Positions 52,557 to 62,343 of a stretch of 64,000 bases of DNA are shown in pieces. A model generated the notes under the pieces. It made no database searches. It saw only the letters and a list, made by a program, of their open reading frames with translations, and was not told where the DNA came from. Origin of the DNA: an uncultured Erythrobacter sp. (GTDB lineage Bacteria; Pseudomonadota; Alphaproteobacteria; Sphingomonadales; Sphingomonadaceae); the NCBI GenBank assembly GCA_947502305.1, contig CANMZA010000002.1, positions 959,041 to 1,023,040 of the forward strand, written 5' to 3'. Both the position numbers and the translations under genes were made by a program. How positions within the stretch are numbered: position 1 is the first letter of the stretch; each line of letters starts with the position of its first letter.

Positions 52557-52611
52557 GCGTCTGGAATGTCCGTGAAGCCTATTCAGCGGCGCGTTTGTTC
52601 AACGGGCGGGT

Positions 52612-53175
52612 TTATTCAACCGGGGAAGGCGTGACCCAATCGACATCGGAAAGCGGCATCACCTCGCCCAATTCCCAGACATTGGCATAGCCATATCCGA
52701 CCAGATTGATGAAAGTCGGGATGTTAAGCGCAAGCGGCGCCAGTTTGGTTCGCACCGGGAAGGCATCATCGGTGAAATTGTTGTTGCAATAGATATAGAT
52801 CGGGCGGTCGGGATTATCGCCGATCACGGCCCGCAATTTGCTTTCGGTGAAGTCTGAAAACGGCAGATTGACCGCCCCTTCAATATGTCCCGCCGCAAAG
52901 GCCGCGGCTGAACGCGTATCGAGCAGCAGCGCGCCGTCTGCGCGTGATCTGGCGAAGAAGTCGGCTGTTGTTAGCAGCCGTTCCGCCCGCAAGGCGGCGA
53001 CCTGTGCGGTGATAATCTGGAAGGCATCATAGTCGATTTGGACATTGGTATCGGGTCCAGTGGCCGGCCCAATAGCAGGTGGCGCAACAGGTGGCGCAGC
53101 AGGTGAAACCTGCGCCAAAGCGGGCGCGCACAGTGCGAACGCCGTCGCAGCGAAAAGGGCTGGAAATTTGATCAT
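52612..53175 (-). CDS. Secreted rhodanese-domain protein
   Basis: A 187-residue protein with signal peptide (MIKFPALFAATAFALCAPALA-Q), a Pro/Ala-rich spacer and a rhodanese domain: ALLLDTRSAAAFAAGHIEGAVNLPFSDF and active-site loop YIYCNNNFTDD with the catalytic Cys. The loop length is atypical (the usual loop is Cys plus five to six residues ending in Arg). Periplasmic sulfur or redox role inferred. ATG 53175 has AAGGAGG 5 bases upstream, the best ribosome site in the region. A bidirectional terminator lies downstream. Confidence 0.85.
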   Translation of the reverse strand: MIKFPALFAATAFALCAPALAQVSPAAPPVAPPAIGPATGPDTNVQIDYDAFQIITAQVAALRAERLLTTADFFARSRADGALLLDTRSAAAFAAGHIEGAVNLPFSDFTESKLRAVIGDNPDRPIYIYCNNNFTDDAFPVRTKLAPLALNIPTFINLVGYGYANVWELGEVMPLSDVDWVTPSPVE

Positions 53176-53223
53176 GGAGCCTCCTTGCAAATGGTGTGGA
53201 GGCTGAGCGCTGTCTTAGCGATG

Positions 53224-53260
53224 AACGCCTATTCGGCGTGTTCGACTAACGCCTATTCGG
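53224..53260. repeat. 13-bp direct repeat at the 3' end of the rhodanese lipoprotein gene
   Basis: AACGCCTATTCGG at 53224-53236 and 53248-53260, a 24-bp period. The second copy contains the stop codon and last codons of the lipoprotein gene. Confidence 0.75.
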
Positions 53261-53759
53261 TGAGCGTGCCGGTTTCGAGGCCAGATTCCTGCCATGCAAG
53301 AATCCCGCCTGCCACATGCTGAGCTGGCTCACCGGATTGTTCGGACAAGGCTTGGCCCGCAATCCTCGACCGGCGACCAGACCGGCAATAGAGCACAATT
53401 TCGCGCCCATCATCATCGCTGAGCTGCTGCGGATCAAATTGATCGAGCGGTATGTGTTCAGCGCCGGGGATGATGCCTTCGGCCACTTCTTCTGCGGTGC
53501 GAACATCGATCAATCGGATGTTTCCGGCGGCGATTTTCTCGCTGAGCTGAGCCGGGGTCAGATCAATCATTTGGGCCACAGGCTGAGCCTCAGATCGTCC
53601 TTGATCAGAGGTTTCATGGACAGCCAACTCATACCCGAATGAAGAACCCGGAGCGCGTTCCCCCTTTCCTCCCTTGCCCGCATCATCGCTGGGCGCGCAG
53701 GCGGAAACCGCCAGTGCCGCAAATGCTGCGAAAGTGCAGGAGGAGAGGGAGAAACGCAT
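53253..53759 (-). CDS. Rhodanese-domain lipoprotein
   Basis: A 168-residue protein with a lipoprotein signal (FAAFAALAVSACAPSDD, lipobox VSAC). The rhodanese domain has RLIDVRTAEEVAEGIIPGAEHIPLDQF and the catalytic loop VLYCRSGRRSRIAGQALSE, with the classic C-R-S-G-R-R sequence. It should transfer sulfane sulfur, or bind thiols, at the periplasmic membrane face. It starts 11 bases after the acnA stop, so the two are one unit; a second rhodanese gene follows 77 bp later. Confidence 0.87.
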   Translation of the reverse strand: MRFSLSSCTFAAFAALAVSACAPSDDAGKGGKGERAPGSSFGYELAVHETSDQGRSEAQPVAQMIDLTPAQLSEKIAAGNIRLIDVRTAEEVAEGIIPGAEHIPLDQFDPQQLSDDDGREIVLYCRSGRRSRIAGQALSEQSGEPAQHVAGGILAWQESGLETGTLTE

Positions 53760-53769
53760 CCGGTTCGTC

Positions 53770-56442
53770 TTACGCTGCCAATTTGCGCAAAACGTAATGG
53801 AGGATGCCGCCATTGCGGTAATATTCCATTTCGTTCGCGGTATCGATCCGGCACAGCGCGGTGAAGGTGAAGCTCGTGCCATCGGCGCGGGTCGCTTCGA
53901 TTTCGACATCTTGGCCCGGCGTCAGATCGGCCAGACCTTTGATGGTGAACGTATCATCGGATGACAGGTTCAAAGTCTCGCGTGTGTCGCCGTCTTTGAA
54001 TTGCAACGGCAGCACGCCCATGCCGACAAGGTTGGAACGGTGAATACGCTCAAAGCTTTCCACCACAACCGCGCGCACACCCAGCAGGATCGTGCCCTTG
54101 GCTGCCCAGTCGCGCGATGAGCCGGTGCCGTATTCTTTGCCGCCAAAGACCACCAGCGGGGTGCCGTCGGCCTTATGCTTCATCGCCGCATCATAGATCG
54201 GCATTTGCTCGCCAGCATAGGTGGTCTCGCCGCCTTCGACGCCGGGGACCATTTCGTTTTTGATGCGGATATTGGCGAAGGTGCCGCGCATCATCACATC
54301 ATGGTTGCCGCGGCGTGAGCCGTAGGAGTTGAAGTCCTTCTTCGCGACCTGATTGGCGTTGAGGTAGGAGCCCGCAGGCGAGTCTTCTTTAATCGCACCA
54401 GCTGGCGAGATGTGATCGGTGGTGACCGAATCGCCAAGGATGGCGAGCGGTTTCGCGTCCACAATGTCCTCAACCGGGGCAGGCGTCATGCTCATCCCGT
54501 CAAAATAGGGCGGGTTGGCGACATAGGTGCTGCCGGCGCGCCACTGATAGGTGTCGGATGGTTCGACCGTAATCGCCTGCCAGTGCTCATCACCGTCATA
54601 GACGTTCGCGTAACGATCAACGAACATCGAACGATCAATATTGGCCGCGCGGTTTTCGGCCACTTCGGAATTGGTCGGCCACAGATCGGCGAGCATCACA
54701 TCATTGCCATCTTGGTCTTGGCCAAGCGGGGTGGTGGTGATGTCCTGCGTAACAGTGCCCAGCAAAGCGTAAGCCACAACCAGCGGAGGCGATGCGAGGA
54801 AGTTGGCGCGCACGTCTTGCGATACGCGCCCTTCGAAATTGCGATTGCCCGACAGGACCGATGCGGCGACGATGTCATTGCCATTGATCGCTTTGCTAAT
54901 CGGCGCGGCCAGCGGGCCGGAATTGCCGATACACGTGGTGCAGCCATAGCCAACCAGATCAAACCCAATCGCATCCAGATCGCTTTGCAGGCCCGATTTG
55001 ACCAGATAATCGGTCACAACCTGGCTGCCCGGAGCGAGCGAGGTTTTCACCCAAGGTTTCGGCTTCATGCCGCGCTCATTGGCTTTCTTTGCGACCAGAC
55101 CCGCCGCGATCATCACATCCGGGTTGGAGGTGTTGGTGCAGCTGGTGATGGCGGCAATAACGACATCGCCGTCGCCAATGTCATGGTCTTTGCCGTCAAC
55201 AGCGGTGCGAACTGGCGCGTCTTTCTTATAGATCGATTTAAGGTCGCCATTGAACAGCTCGTCAACCTCGGGGAGGATGACGCGGTCTTGCGGACGTTTT
55301 GGTCCGGACAGGCTTGGGACAACCGATGCGACGTCAAGTTCCAGTGTGTTCGAGAATACCGGCTCATGCGCCGGATCGAACCACATGCTTTGTTCTTTCG
55401 CATAGGCTTCGACCAGAGCGAGATTTTCTTCGCTGCGGCCCGTCAGGCGCATATATTCGATGGTCTTGTCATCAATGCCGAAGAAGCCGCAGGTCGCGCC
55501 ATATTCCGGCGCCATATTGGCGATGGTTGCCCGATCCGCCAGCGTCAGCGTGGCAACACCCGGACCGTAAAATTCAACAAAGCGCCCAACAACGCCCACT
55601 TCGCGCAGCATTTGCACACATGTCAGCACGAGATCGGTCGCGGTCACGCCTTCGGCCATTGCGCCGGTCAGTTTAAAGCCAACAACCTCTGGGATCAGCA
55701 TCGAAATCGGCTGACCAAGCATCGCGGCCTCGGCTTCGATCCCGCCAACGCCCCAGCCCAAAACGCCCAGACCGTTGATCATGGTCGTGTGGCTGTCAGT
55801 GCCGACGCATGTGTCGGGATAGGCGACCATGTCGCCGTTCGGATCTTTACTGGCCCAAATTCCTTGCGCGATGTGCTCAAGGTTCACTTGGTGGCAGATG
55901 CCCACACCGGGAGGGACAGCGGAGAAGTTTTCAAAGCTCTTCGAACCCCATTTGAGGAAGTCATAACGCTCTGCATTACGCTCATATTCGAGCGCCATAT
56001 TCTGATCCATCGCCTCTGGATGGCCGAATTCATCGACCATGACAGAGTGATCAATCACGAGGTTCACGGGCACCTGCGGGTTAATCTTTTGCGTGTCGCC
56101 GCCCAAATCCTTGATCGCGTCGCGCATCGCCGCCAGATCGACAACGCAAGGCACGCCGGTGAAATCTTGCAGCAGCACGCGCGCGGGGCGGTATTGAATT
56201 TCATTCCCGGTGGCCGGGTTCTTCTGCCAATCGACAATCGCTTGGATATGTTCGCGCCCGACGGTGAAGCCTTCGTCTTCAAAGCGCAGCAGGTTTTCCA
56301 GCAGCACTTTCATCGAATTGGGCAATTTCGAAATATCGCCCAATTGCTCTGCCGCTTTGGAAAGCGAATAATAGGCGTAATCTGTACCGTTCACTGAAAG
56401 AGTGGAACGTGTGGCGAGCGTGTCCTTGCCGATAGCAGTCAT
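53770..56442 (-). CDS. acnA: Aconitate hydratase A
   Basis: An 890-residue 4Fe-4S TCA-cycle enzyme isomerising citrate to isocitrate. The cluster cysteines are in [12 protein letters not shown] and [62 protein letters not shown] and [39 protein letters not shown] are characteristic. Complete. Followed by the rhodanese lipoprotein, a possible link to Fe-S or sulfur supply (speculative). Confidence 0.97.
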   Translation of the reverse strand: MTAIGKDTLATRSTLSVNGTDYAYYSLSKAAEQLGDISKLPNSMKVLLENLLRFEDEGFTVGREHIQAIVDWQKNPATGNEIQYRPARVLLQDFTGVPCVVDLAAMRDAIKDLGGDTQKINPQVPVNLVIDHSVMVDEFGHPEAMDQNMALEYERNAERYDFLKWGSKSFENFSAVPPGVGICHQVNLEHIAQGIWASKDPNGDMVAYPDTCVGTDSHTTMINGLGVLGWGVGGIEAEAAMLGQPISMLIPEVVGFKLTGAMAEGVTATDLVLTCVQMLREVGVVGRFVEFYGPGVATLTLADRATIANMAPEYGATCGFFGIDDKTIEYMRLTGRSEENLALVEAYAKEQSMWFDPAHEPVFSNTLELDVASVVPSLSGPKRPQDRVILPEVDELFNGDLKSIYKKDAPVRTAVDGKDHDIGDGDVVIAAITSCTNTSNPDVMIAAGLVAKKANERGMKPKPWVKTSLAPGSQVVTDYLVKSGLQSDLDAIGFDLVGYGCTTCIGNSGPLAAPISKAINGNDIVAASVLSGNRNFEGRVSQDVRANFLASPPLVVAYALLGTVTQDITTTPLGQDQDGNDVMLADLWPTNSEVAENRAANIDRSMFVDRYANVYDGDEHWQAITVEPSDTYQWRAGSTYVANPPYFDGMSMTPAPVEDIVDAKPLAILGDSVTTDHISPAGAIKEDSPAGSYLNANQVAKKDFNSYGSRRGNHDVMMRGTFANIRIKNEMVPGVEGGETTYAGEQMPIYDAAMKHKADGTPLVVFGGKEYGTGSSRDWAAKGTILLGVRAVVVESFERIHRSNLVGMGVLPLQFKDGDTRETLNLSSDDTFTIKGLADLTPGQDVEIEATRADGTSFTFTALCRIDTANEMEYYRNGGILHYVLRKLAA

Positions 56443-56738
56443 CGCTAGTGTCTATCCTTGTCAATATGGGCCCCTTTCGGCGTGTTCGCGAAAGAGGGGA
56501 TCCGGGTGATCCAGTCCGGAGAGAATTCTCGGTGCCGCAAGTGCTAGACTGCGTGCCTCAGGTCAAGAGGGGCAAGGGTTCTTGCGAGTCGATTGCGATT
56601 AGGCGGTGTGGTCGGAAATGCGCTTCGCCGCTGCCCAAAACCGGCCTTGGGCGTGGTTACAAGTGTTTACTTCACTTGGCCGGTAATCCTGTGTCATTGA
56701 TGGCGTCTGTTGGGGAGTTTGAAAGAGGGGCGGATATC

Positions 56739-56942
56739 ATGGAACAAGACCAAGGTGCTTTGGCGCCGGATGTTTTAGCCCAAGATATTATGGCAAAAAA
56801 AGCAAGTTTGACCGCTGGCATCATTGGCGCTGTCATGGTCGTGCTTGTTTGTTTTTGCGCCGCCCTGGCATTTTCTGATCCAGCCGGCGCGAAGACCGGC
56901 CAACATTCGTCATCGGCTTCCGTTCAAGCTGACGGCAAATAG
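56739..56942 (+). CDS. Small single-helix membrane protein, unknown
   Basis: 67 residues: an acidic N-terminal helix (EQDQGALAPDVLAQDIMAKK), one transmembrane helix (ASLTAGIIGAVMVVLVCFCAALAF) and a hydrophilic Ser-rich tail. GAGGGG lies 9 bases before the ATG and a perfect 12-bp terminator stem follows 60 bp after the stop, which supports a real short transcript. No family recognised. Confidence 0.6.
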   Translation: MEQDQGALAPDVLAQDIMAKKASLTAGIIGAVMVVLVCFCAALAFSDPAGAKTGQHSSSASVQADGK

Positions 56943-57003
56943 CCACTTCGGGTTGCAACCAAAGACATAGGCTGCCCCTTTTGTCTTTGCTTGAAGTGGA
57001 AAT

Positions 57004-57052
57004 GACCGAGGCAGCAGCGCTAGTCCCCGCTGCCTCGGTCGTTTTCTTTTTT
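57004..57052 (+). terminator. Strong intrinsic terminator after the small membrane protein gene
   Basis: GACCGAGGCAGC (57004-57015) pairs perfectly with GCTGCCTCGGTC (57029-57040); a GTTTTCTTTTTT tract follows. Confidence 0.85.
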
Positions 57053-57060
57053 GGGGTACA

Positions 57061-58029
57061 TTATTTGCCCGGCTGACGGCCCGTTTCAGGATCTGCCTGC
57101 ACGCGCGGTTTGCGTGTGGCCATCCAACATCCTGTGATGATCAATGCGGTGCCGATCAAAGTTGGCACTGTCACCGCTTCTCTAAAAAATGCCCAGCCGA
57201 ACAGGCTCGCCCATAAGAACCCGGAATATTCAATCGGTACCAGCGCCTGCGCCTCCGCCCGTGCATAGGCCCAGGCAATAGCCATTGCGCCCGTCACCGT
57301 CAGCGCCGCGGCCGCCGCAACTGGCATTAAAGCCGCTTGGTCTGGCACCGTGCCCAAGAATGGCGCGAAGAGCAGCAGGACTATCCCGCCAATTCCGCTG
57401 TGAAATGTGGCGATTTCCACTGGCCCGGCGAGCTGGCTTTGGCGGCGAATAACGATGAAATTATAGGCGTAGAGAACGGCAGAAAACAGCAATGCGGCCA
57501 GACCCATCGCCGTGTCTGCGTCCATTTCGCCGGTGCCGATGCGCCCGCCGACAATCACCAATGTCCCCAAAAACCCAAGCACACTGGCCACAATCGCCTT
57601 GGGCTGGATAATCTCGCCCAGCAAAATCCGCGCAAGATAGAGCGCAATCAGCGGCGCGATGAAACTGATCGCGATCGCTTCGGCGAGCGGCAGGCGAGTG
57701 AGGGCGAAAAAGAAGCTGAGCGCCATGAATGCGGAGATAATCCCGCGCTCCAGATGCAGTTTAAACACTGCGCGCGTGGGCCAGCCGCGTTTCAGCCACA
57801 GCCAAAACGGCGCAATCATCGCCGCGCCCATCAAACTGCGCAGGACGGTGGCGGTGTATGCGCCCGTGATCAACGCACCCTCTTTCATAAAGGCATCCAT
57901 CAGCGACAGCAGCCCCACGCCAGCGGCAGCGGCGGCGAAAGGCAGCAATCTGGCCCTAGCACTGGCCCGAGTGCTGGCCGCAGCACTGGCCGCAATTGAG
58001 GGCGCATTGGAGAGAGGGTCGCGGGACAT
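57061..58029 (-). CDS. DMT-superfamily EamA transporter
   Basis: A 322-residue membrane protein with ten helices made of two EamA repeats (about 35-165 and 175-305). Typical spots: LMDAFMKEG in helix 1, TRLPLAEAIAISFIAPLIALYLARILLGE in the first repeat and ALVPIEYSGFLWASLFGWAFFRE in the second. Exporter of unknown small molecules. The ATG at 58029 has GGGAGAGG 7 bases upstream; the N-terminal Ala/Ser/Arg-rich extension of about 30 residues is unusual. Divergent from the L,D-transpeptidase gene. Confidence 0.9.
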   Translation of the reverse strand: MSRDPLSNAPSIAASAAASTRASARARLLPFAAAAAGVGLLSLMDAFMKEGALITGAYTATVLRSLMGAAMIAPFWLWLKRGWPTRAVFKLHLERGIISAFMALSFFFALTRLPLAEAIAISFIAPLIALYLARILLGEIIQPKAIVASVLGFLGTLVIVGGRIGTGEMDADTAMGLAALLFSAVLYAYNFIVIRRQSQLAGPVEIATFHSGIGGIVLLLFAPFLGTVPDQAALMPVAAAAALTVTGAMAIAWAYARAEAQALVPIEYSGFLWASLFGWAFFREAVTVPTLIGTALIITGCWMATRKPRVQADPETGRQPGK

Positions 58030-58155
58030 TATCGGCCTCTCCCTAATGCGCAGATGCCCGCTCGTCACGCTGGCGATTGCCTTTGACTGTGCAGCGATTA
58101 TTCGCAGATCACCGCAGATATTGGGCAAAGTTCATGAATGGGTCAGCCGACTTGC

Positions 58156-58185
58156 TTGATAGTCGCTATCAAACAGGGATATATT
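58156..58185 (+). promoter_or_regulatory. Promoter overlapped by a perfect inverted repeat, upstream of the L,D-transpeptidase
   Basis: TTGATA (58156-58161) and TATATT (58180-58185) are 18 bases apart. The palindrome TTGATAG-TCG-CTATCAA (58156-58172) covers the -35 box, so a repressor bound there would block the promoter. About 65 bp to the start codon. Confidence 0.5.
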
Positions 58186-58249
58186 CACACAATAATGACG
58201 TTGCGCGGCGGATTATGGCGCGCAGAAACGCGATAATGGGAAAGCAAAT

Positions 58250-59596
58250 ATGCGCAATTGGGTCAGCACTTTTGGGGCCGGAGTAGCCGGAGCAGCCTTA
58301 TTGGCGAGCGGCGCGCTTGCGCAGGATGACAGCGCGGCAGATGCCAGCTTTGACGAAGCATTCCCCGCAATGGTTTCAGAACCGATGGTGCAAGGCGATT
58401 TGGCACCGCCGGGGCCGATGGTGCAGGAATGGAGCACCGACAACGCCGCTTCTTTGATCACAGTGCTAGAAGGGATCGCCGCAGAAGGGCTCGACCCGGC
58501 TGATTACAATCTTGGCGAATTGCGGATGGCGGTTTTGGCCGGGCCATCCGAGGAATTGAACGCGCTGGCGTCGAAGAATTTCGTCTGGCTAGTGGAAGAT
58601 TTCCGTGATGGCCGCACCCCTGCAGAAGCGCGCGTGCAATGGTTTGTGGTCGATCCAGACCGGGATCGGTTCCGCACCGGTGATTTGCTGAGCGAAGCGT
58701 TGGAAAGCGGCGATGTTGCCGGAGTGTTGGCCAAACTGCACCCGACCCATGGCGACTATGCGCGGCTGCGCGAGGAATTGGCCGCAACGCCCGAGAGTGA
58801 AGCGTCAAAACGCAAATTGATCCGCGCCAATATGGATCGTTGGCGGTGGCTGGCGCGTGATTTGGGCACGCAATATTTGATGACCAATGTGCCCGAATAT
58901 CAACTGCGCCTGACGGTAGGTGATCGGATCATCAGCACATATCGGACGATCGTTGGAAAGCCGGGGCGCACGGCGACCCCGCAATTGGCGGAGACCGTGT
59001 CCGGCGTGGTGTTCAACCCGACATGGACCGTGCCGCAATCTATCGTGCAAGGCGAAGGGCTGGGTGAGCGGGTTCTTGGCAATCCGGCTTGGGCGCGGCG
59101 CAACGGTTACACCGCCACCCGCAGCAGCAGCGGCTGGATCACAGTGGTGCAGCAACCGGGGCCGGGCAATTCGCTGGGCCGGATGAAGCTCGAAATGCCC
59201 AACCCGCACGCGATTTTCTTCCATGATACGCCGTCGCGCGGATTGTTTGGCAACACCAATCGCGCGCTGTCGCATGGCTGTATCCGCACTGAACGCGCGC
59301 TGGAATTGGCGATCACGATGGCGATCCTGGGCCGCGGCGCGACCCGCGATGAGGCGGTGGCGATTGCGACCAGCGGCGAATACACCAAGGTTCCGATCAC
59401 CAAGGAAATGCCCGCCTACATCACCTATTTCACCATGGCGACGGACATTGAGGGGGAGCTTCGCACCTTCAACGATATCTATGATCGCGACGCGCCTGTG
59501 TTGGCGAGCTTTGACAAGCCGCGCGTTCAGAACCGTTCGGGTGAGAGCGATGATGAGGTTATTGTGATTGAGAACAATCCGCTGGCGGGGAGTTAA
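58250..59596 (+). CDS. L,D-transpeptidase (YcbB/LdtD-like) with signal peptide
   Basis: A 448-residue periplasmic enzyme making 3-3 peptidoglycan cross-links or attaching proteins. Signal peptide (to about residue 25), a scaffold region (65-200: ASLITVLEGIAAEGLDPADYNL, LREELAATPESE), a catalytic YkuD domain from about 215 (YQLRLTVGDRIISTYRTIVGKPGRTATP) with IFFHDTPSRGLFGNTNRALSHGCIR, in which Cys344 and the preceding His form the active site. The C-terminus is acidic and probably flexible. Overlaps the next gene tail to tail by 4 bp. Confidence 0.93.
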   Translation: MRNWVSTFGAGVAGAALLASGALAQDDSAADASFDEAFPAMVSEPMVQGDLAPPGPMVQEWSTDNAASLITVLEGIAAEGLDPADYNLGELRMAVLAGPSEELNALASKNFVWLVEDFRDGRTPAEARVQWFVVDPDRDRFRTGDLLSEALESGDVAGVLAKLHPTHGDYARLREELAATPESEASKRKLIRANMDRWRWLARDLGTQYLMTNVPEYQLRLTVGDRIISTYRTIVGKPGRTATPQLAETVSGVVFNPTWTVPQSIVQGEGLGERVLGNPAWARRNGYTATRSSSGWITVVQQPGPGNSLGRMKLEMPNPHAIFFHDTPSRGLFGNTNRALSHGCIRTERALELAITMAILGRGATRDEAVAIATSGEYTKVPITKEMPAYITYFTMATDIEGELRTFNDIYDRDAPVLASFDKPRVQNRSGESDDEVIVIENNPLAGS

Positions 59597-60069
59597 TCCA
59601 GCGGGCCTTCATCAAGAGCGGAAATGACATAGCGCCGATAAAAGAATGCGGCGGGCGCGGCGAACACCGCAATTGGGATGAGGGCCTCCCACTTAGGGAA
59701 CGGACTGCTTGAAACAGACCAGCCTGTTAGCAATGACAATGCGAAAAGGGTCCCCGCGCCTGCGCTGACCGCCGCAGCAAGGAGGCCGGCCGGGCCTGTG
59801 ATCTTCTCGCCAAGCAAGAAGGCGGCAGGCCAACCGAAAATTACAAGATAAAATGCGACAAAGAACGTTCCGGCAATGGTGCCCAGCGCAATAACCCCGC
59901 CAAGTGATGCTAGGAACAAGAGCGCTTCACCAAGTGATTGAATGGCCGAGCGGCCGCCCAAAAGCTCCATGCCAAGCGCGATCACCGCCAATACGCATGT
60001 TCCAAAAAGGCCGGATGCAATGCTGGCCGGGAATGTTGCGGACGTGATTGCGCCAAACCGTCCATGCAT
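59593..60069 (-). CDS. Hypothetical membrane protein
   Basis: A 158-residue protein with four to five helices (ASGLFGTCVLAVIALGMELLG, LLFLASLGGVIALGTIAGTFFVAFYLVIFGW, LLAAAVSAGAGTLFALSLL, LIPIAVFAAPAAFFYRR) and a short acidic tail (ALDEGPLD). No family recognised. The ATG at 60069 was chosen because the residues before it are basic and non-hydrophobic. Between two L,D-transpeptidase-fold genes on the envelope side of the window. Confidence 0.65.
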   Translation of the reverse strand: MHGRFGAITSATFPASIASGLFGTCVLAVIALGMELLGGRSAIQSLGEALLFLASLGGVIALGTIAGTFFVAFYLVIFGWPAAFLLGEKITGPAGLLAAAVSAGAGTLFALSLLTGWSVSSSPFPKWEALIPIAVFAAPAAFFYRRYVISALDEGPLD

Positions 60070-60100
60070 AAAGTGATGCCCGGGCCGATACGGCACGCGC

Positions 60101-60826
60101 CTAAAACGCCCCCGGATTATACCGCTGCATCGCGGACGGCTGATCCGGCCTAAGCACCGCCAATTGCTGATCACGCGTCAACATTTGCCCATCTTCTTGC
60201 AGTCCCAAACTGTCGGCAAACAGCAATCGACCGCCTGACAGATTCAGCAGCGCAATCCGAAACTGTTCCTCACCCAGCGCAAAACAGCCATTGGAGCGGC
60301 CCAACCGGCCCCAGCGTTCAATATGCGACGGTTCTGCATATCGTGCGCGGTGCATCACGATATAGCGGCGCAAGGCAGCGTCATTGGTGGAATCCAACCC
60401 GCCCAGCCGCACCGAAGTGCCATAGCGCCCCTGATACCATTCCCACGTCACATAGGCGCCGCGCGATGTCGCATTGGACCCTTCTGTGTTGGAATAGGAG
60501 TTGAGCCAGCCATCATGCTCAGGGTCCGACCCGGTGCCGTGGCTGACGTGGAATTGGTTGACCTCTTCACGGTCGAGATTGACGAAATAAAACCGGCGAT
60601 TGGCTGAATGCACACCGAAATCGGCGATCCCGACAATATCGCGCCGCCAGATCGCATCGCCTGCGCGGTCCAATTCGCGTTTTGCGATGTCAAACAAGAC
60701 CCTGTCGCGCGGCGTACCGGCGCGCGGTTGAGCGGCGAGCTTGGCAGGCAGAATCGGCAGCGCACCCGAAATCGAGAGAGCGGCGCTGGTGGCAAGAGAG
60801 CCTTTTAAGAGGTCGCGGCGGTTCAT
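60101..60826 (-). CDS. Murein L,D-transpeptidase catalytic-domain protein with Tat signal
   Basis: A 241-residue protein. N-terminal MNRRDLLKGSLATSAALS is a twin-arginine signal, predicting export in folded form. The domain (about 45-215) is the PF13645-type murein transpeptidase fold: FYFVNLDREEVNQFHVSHGTGSD, NTEGSNATSRGAYVT, RYIVMHRARYAEP and GRLGRSNGCFALGEEQ with catalytic Cys181. Distinct in sequence from the YcbB-like enzyme at 58.2 kb. Thirty-one bases upstream of the hypothetical membrane protein on the same strand. Confidence 0.88.
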   Translation of the reverse strand: MNRRDLLKGSLATSAALSISGALPILPAKLAAQPRAGTPRDRVLFDIAKRELDRAGDAIWRRDIVGIADFGVHSANRRFYFVNLDREEVNQFHVSHGTGSDPEHDGWLNSYSNTEGSNATSRGAYVTWEWYQGRYGTSVRLGGLDSTNDAALRRYIVMHRARYAEPSHIERWGRLGRSNGCFALGEEQFRIALLNLSGGRLLFADSLGLQEDGQMLTRDQQLAVLRPDQPSAMQRYNPGAF

Positions 60827-60879
60827 TTCAGCATTCTATCTACTTCAAGATGGCCTCTGCGTGAATCCCTTAAGTTCCC

Positions 60880-62343
60880 TTAGTTGGTGCCCTCATGGAT
60901 CGCCTTGGCGGCCATGCCCAATTTAATGACGCCTGGCATATGTTCGCGAACGGCGGGGCCGACTTTGGCGAGTTCGGCCAGCCGCGGGTCTTGTTCCGCC
61001 ATCATCCGCGCGATGGCTGGCCCGGTTGGGTGCAGGCGCGAACGGGCGTTGAAAGCGTTGGTTTTCTCATTACCAGACAGGATCGCCGTGCTCATCAAAT
61101 TGGCCATCACGGCATAGGGATATGTCGCGGTTGAATCGGTCAATGGCGCGGGCGGCACCAAATTGTTGCGTTCCATGTCATTGTCGAAATTCACCTCCAA
61201 AAACGCGGCGAGCGCGGCGCTGTAGGGGACGAAGGGCGCCTGAGCGAGTTGGAGGGTGATGCGGTCTCCTTCGAAGAACGGTCTGGTGTTTTCACCCGGC
61301 TCAAACGGCACCGCTCTGGCGGTGCAATCCACGAAGAGGGTGCTGCCGGGCAGCGCGACCATTTCATCGCCAAAATGCATCGCGCCGGGGGCAAGGGCGG
61401 TGACGCGCTTGCCGCGGTGGACGCTCTTGATCTGGCTGAGCAAGGCGACCTCTGCCTCTGAGATCACTGCGAAGTGGAACATGGACGGCGTAACAGACGG
61501 ATCAATCCGCAGCATCGTGCCGCGCTCGCCCAATTTTGCGAACATTTCATCGCCGCTATCAGAGCTGGCCGCGCATTCGACCAGATCAGTCTGGAATTTA
61601 ATCAGCCCTTCGATCCGGTGCTGAGCCGGTTGCAGCAATTTGCGGTTGAACATCCAACTGTCACGCGGGCGCACCCAGTCGATTTTTTCAGGGGCAACGC
61701 CCGCCTCCAGCAGCCAGACGGCGGTGTCCATCGCCGTTTTGCCGCCGCCGATGACGACATAGTGATCGGGCAAATTATCCGCCTGCATCCAAAGCTGCGG
61801 CAGCTTACCCGGCGCGGCAAAAGGAGTGCCGCTGGCAATATCAAAAGCGGGCGTGTGGGTGGCGGGGACAGAGGTTTGGAACCACGTTGCATCGACCAAT
61901 TTGCGCCGCACAGTGAAGCTGTGCTGCTCGCCTGAAAGAATGCCGCGCGCCGAATGAACATCGCCGTCCTGCCCGCGATATTCCGTCAGCGGCAGGTAAG
62001 CGACGCGCCCGCTGGGGATCATGCGTTCGCTCATCAGCTTGCTGTAATACGCCATAATCTCGGCATGTTTGGCCAGCGGATACATGCCCGCATTATGGCC
62101 ATGCTCGTCCACACGGTTGGGGCACATTTCCATCGAATTGACACCATAAGTGGCGCTGGGCTGGTGCAAGGCGACGAAGGAATAGGCGTCATTCCAATGC
62201 CCGCCGGGTTTTGCATGTTTATCGACGAAGGTGATGTGGCAATCGGGATTTTCGTCGAGCAAAGTGTCGGCAAAGGCGAGACCCACCGCGCCGGCCCCGA
62301 TGATCAGATAATCGGTTTCATGTTTAATAGCAGTATCGGTCAT
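60880..62343 (-). CDS. FAD/NAD(P)-dependent oxidoreductase (flavin monooxygenase-like)
   Basis: A 487-residue two-dinucleotide-domain flavoprotein. The FAD motif is [37 protein letters not shown] follows, and a second Rossmann motif [22 protein letters not shown] binds NAD(P). [13 protein letters not shown] is the late FAD contact. Similar genes are annotated only as oxidoreductases; no substrate is known. Its ATG overlaps the stop of the HDAC-like gene, so it is the last gene of a coupled operon. Confidence 0.85.
   Translation of the reverse strand: MTDTAIKHETDYLIIGAGAVGLAFADTLLDENPDCHITFVDKHAKPGGHWNDAYSFVALHQPSATYGVNSMEMCPNRVDEHGHNAGMYPLAKHAEIMAYYSKLMSERMIPSGRVAYLPLTEYRGQDGDVHSARGILSGEQHSFTVRRKLVDATWFQTSVPATHTPAFDIASGTPFAAPGKLPQLWMQADNLPDHYVVIGGGKTAMDTAVWLLEAGVAPEKIDWVRPRDSWMFNRKLLQPAQHRIEGLIKFQTDLVECAASSDSGDEMFAKLGERGTMLRIDPSVTPSMFHFAVISEAEVALLSQIKSVHRGKRVTALAPGAMHFGDEMVALPGSTLFVDCTARAVPFEPGENTRPFFEGDRITLQLAQAPFVPYSAALAAFLEVNFDNDMERNNLVPPAPLTDSTATYPYAVMANLMSTAILSGNEKTNAFNARSRLHPTGPAIARMMAEQDPRLAELAKVGPAVREHMPGVIKLGMAAKAIHEGTN

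Noticed and set aside
54412..56397. 661-codon plus-strand open frame opposite acnA
   Set aside because: Lacks similarity to anything and arises from the low stop-codon frequency opposite a highly conserved GC-rich enzyme gene.
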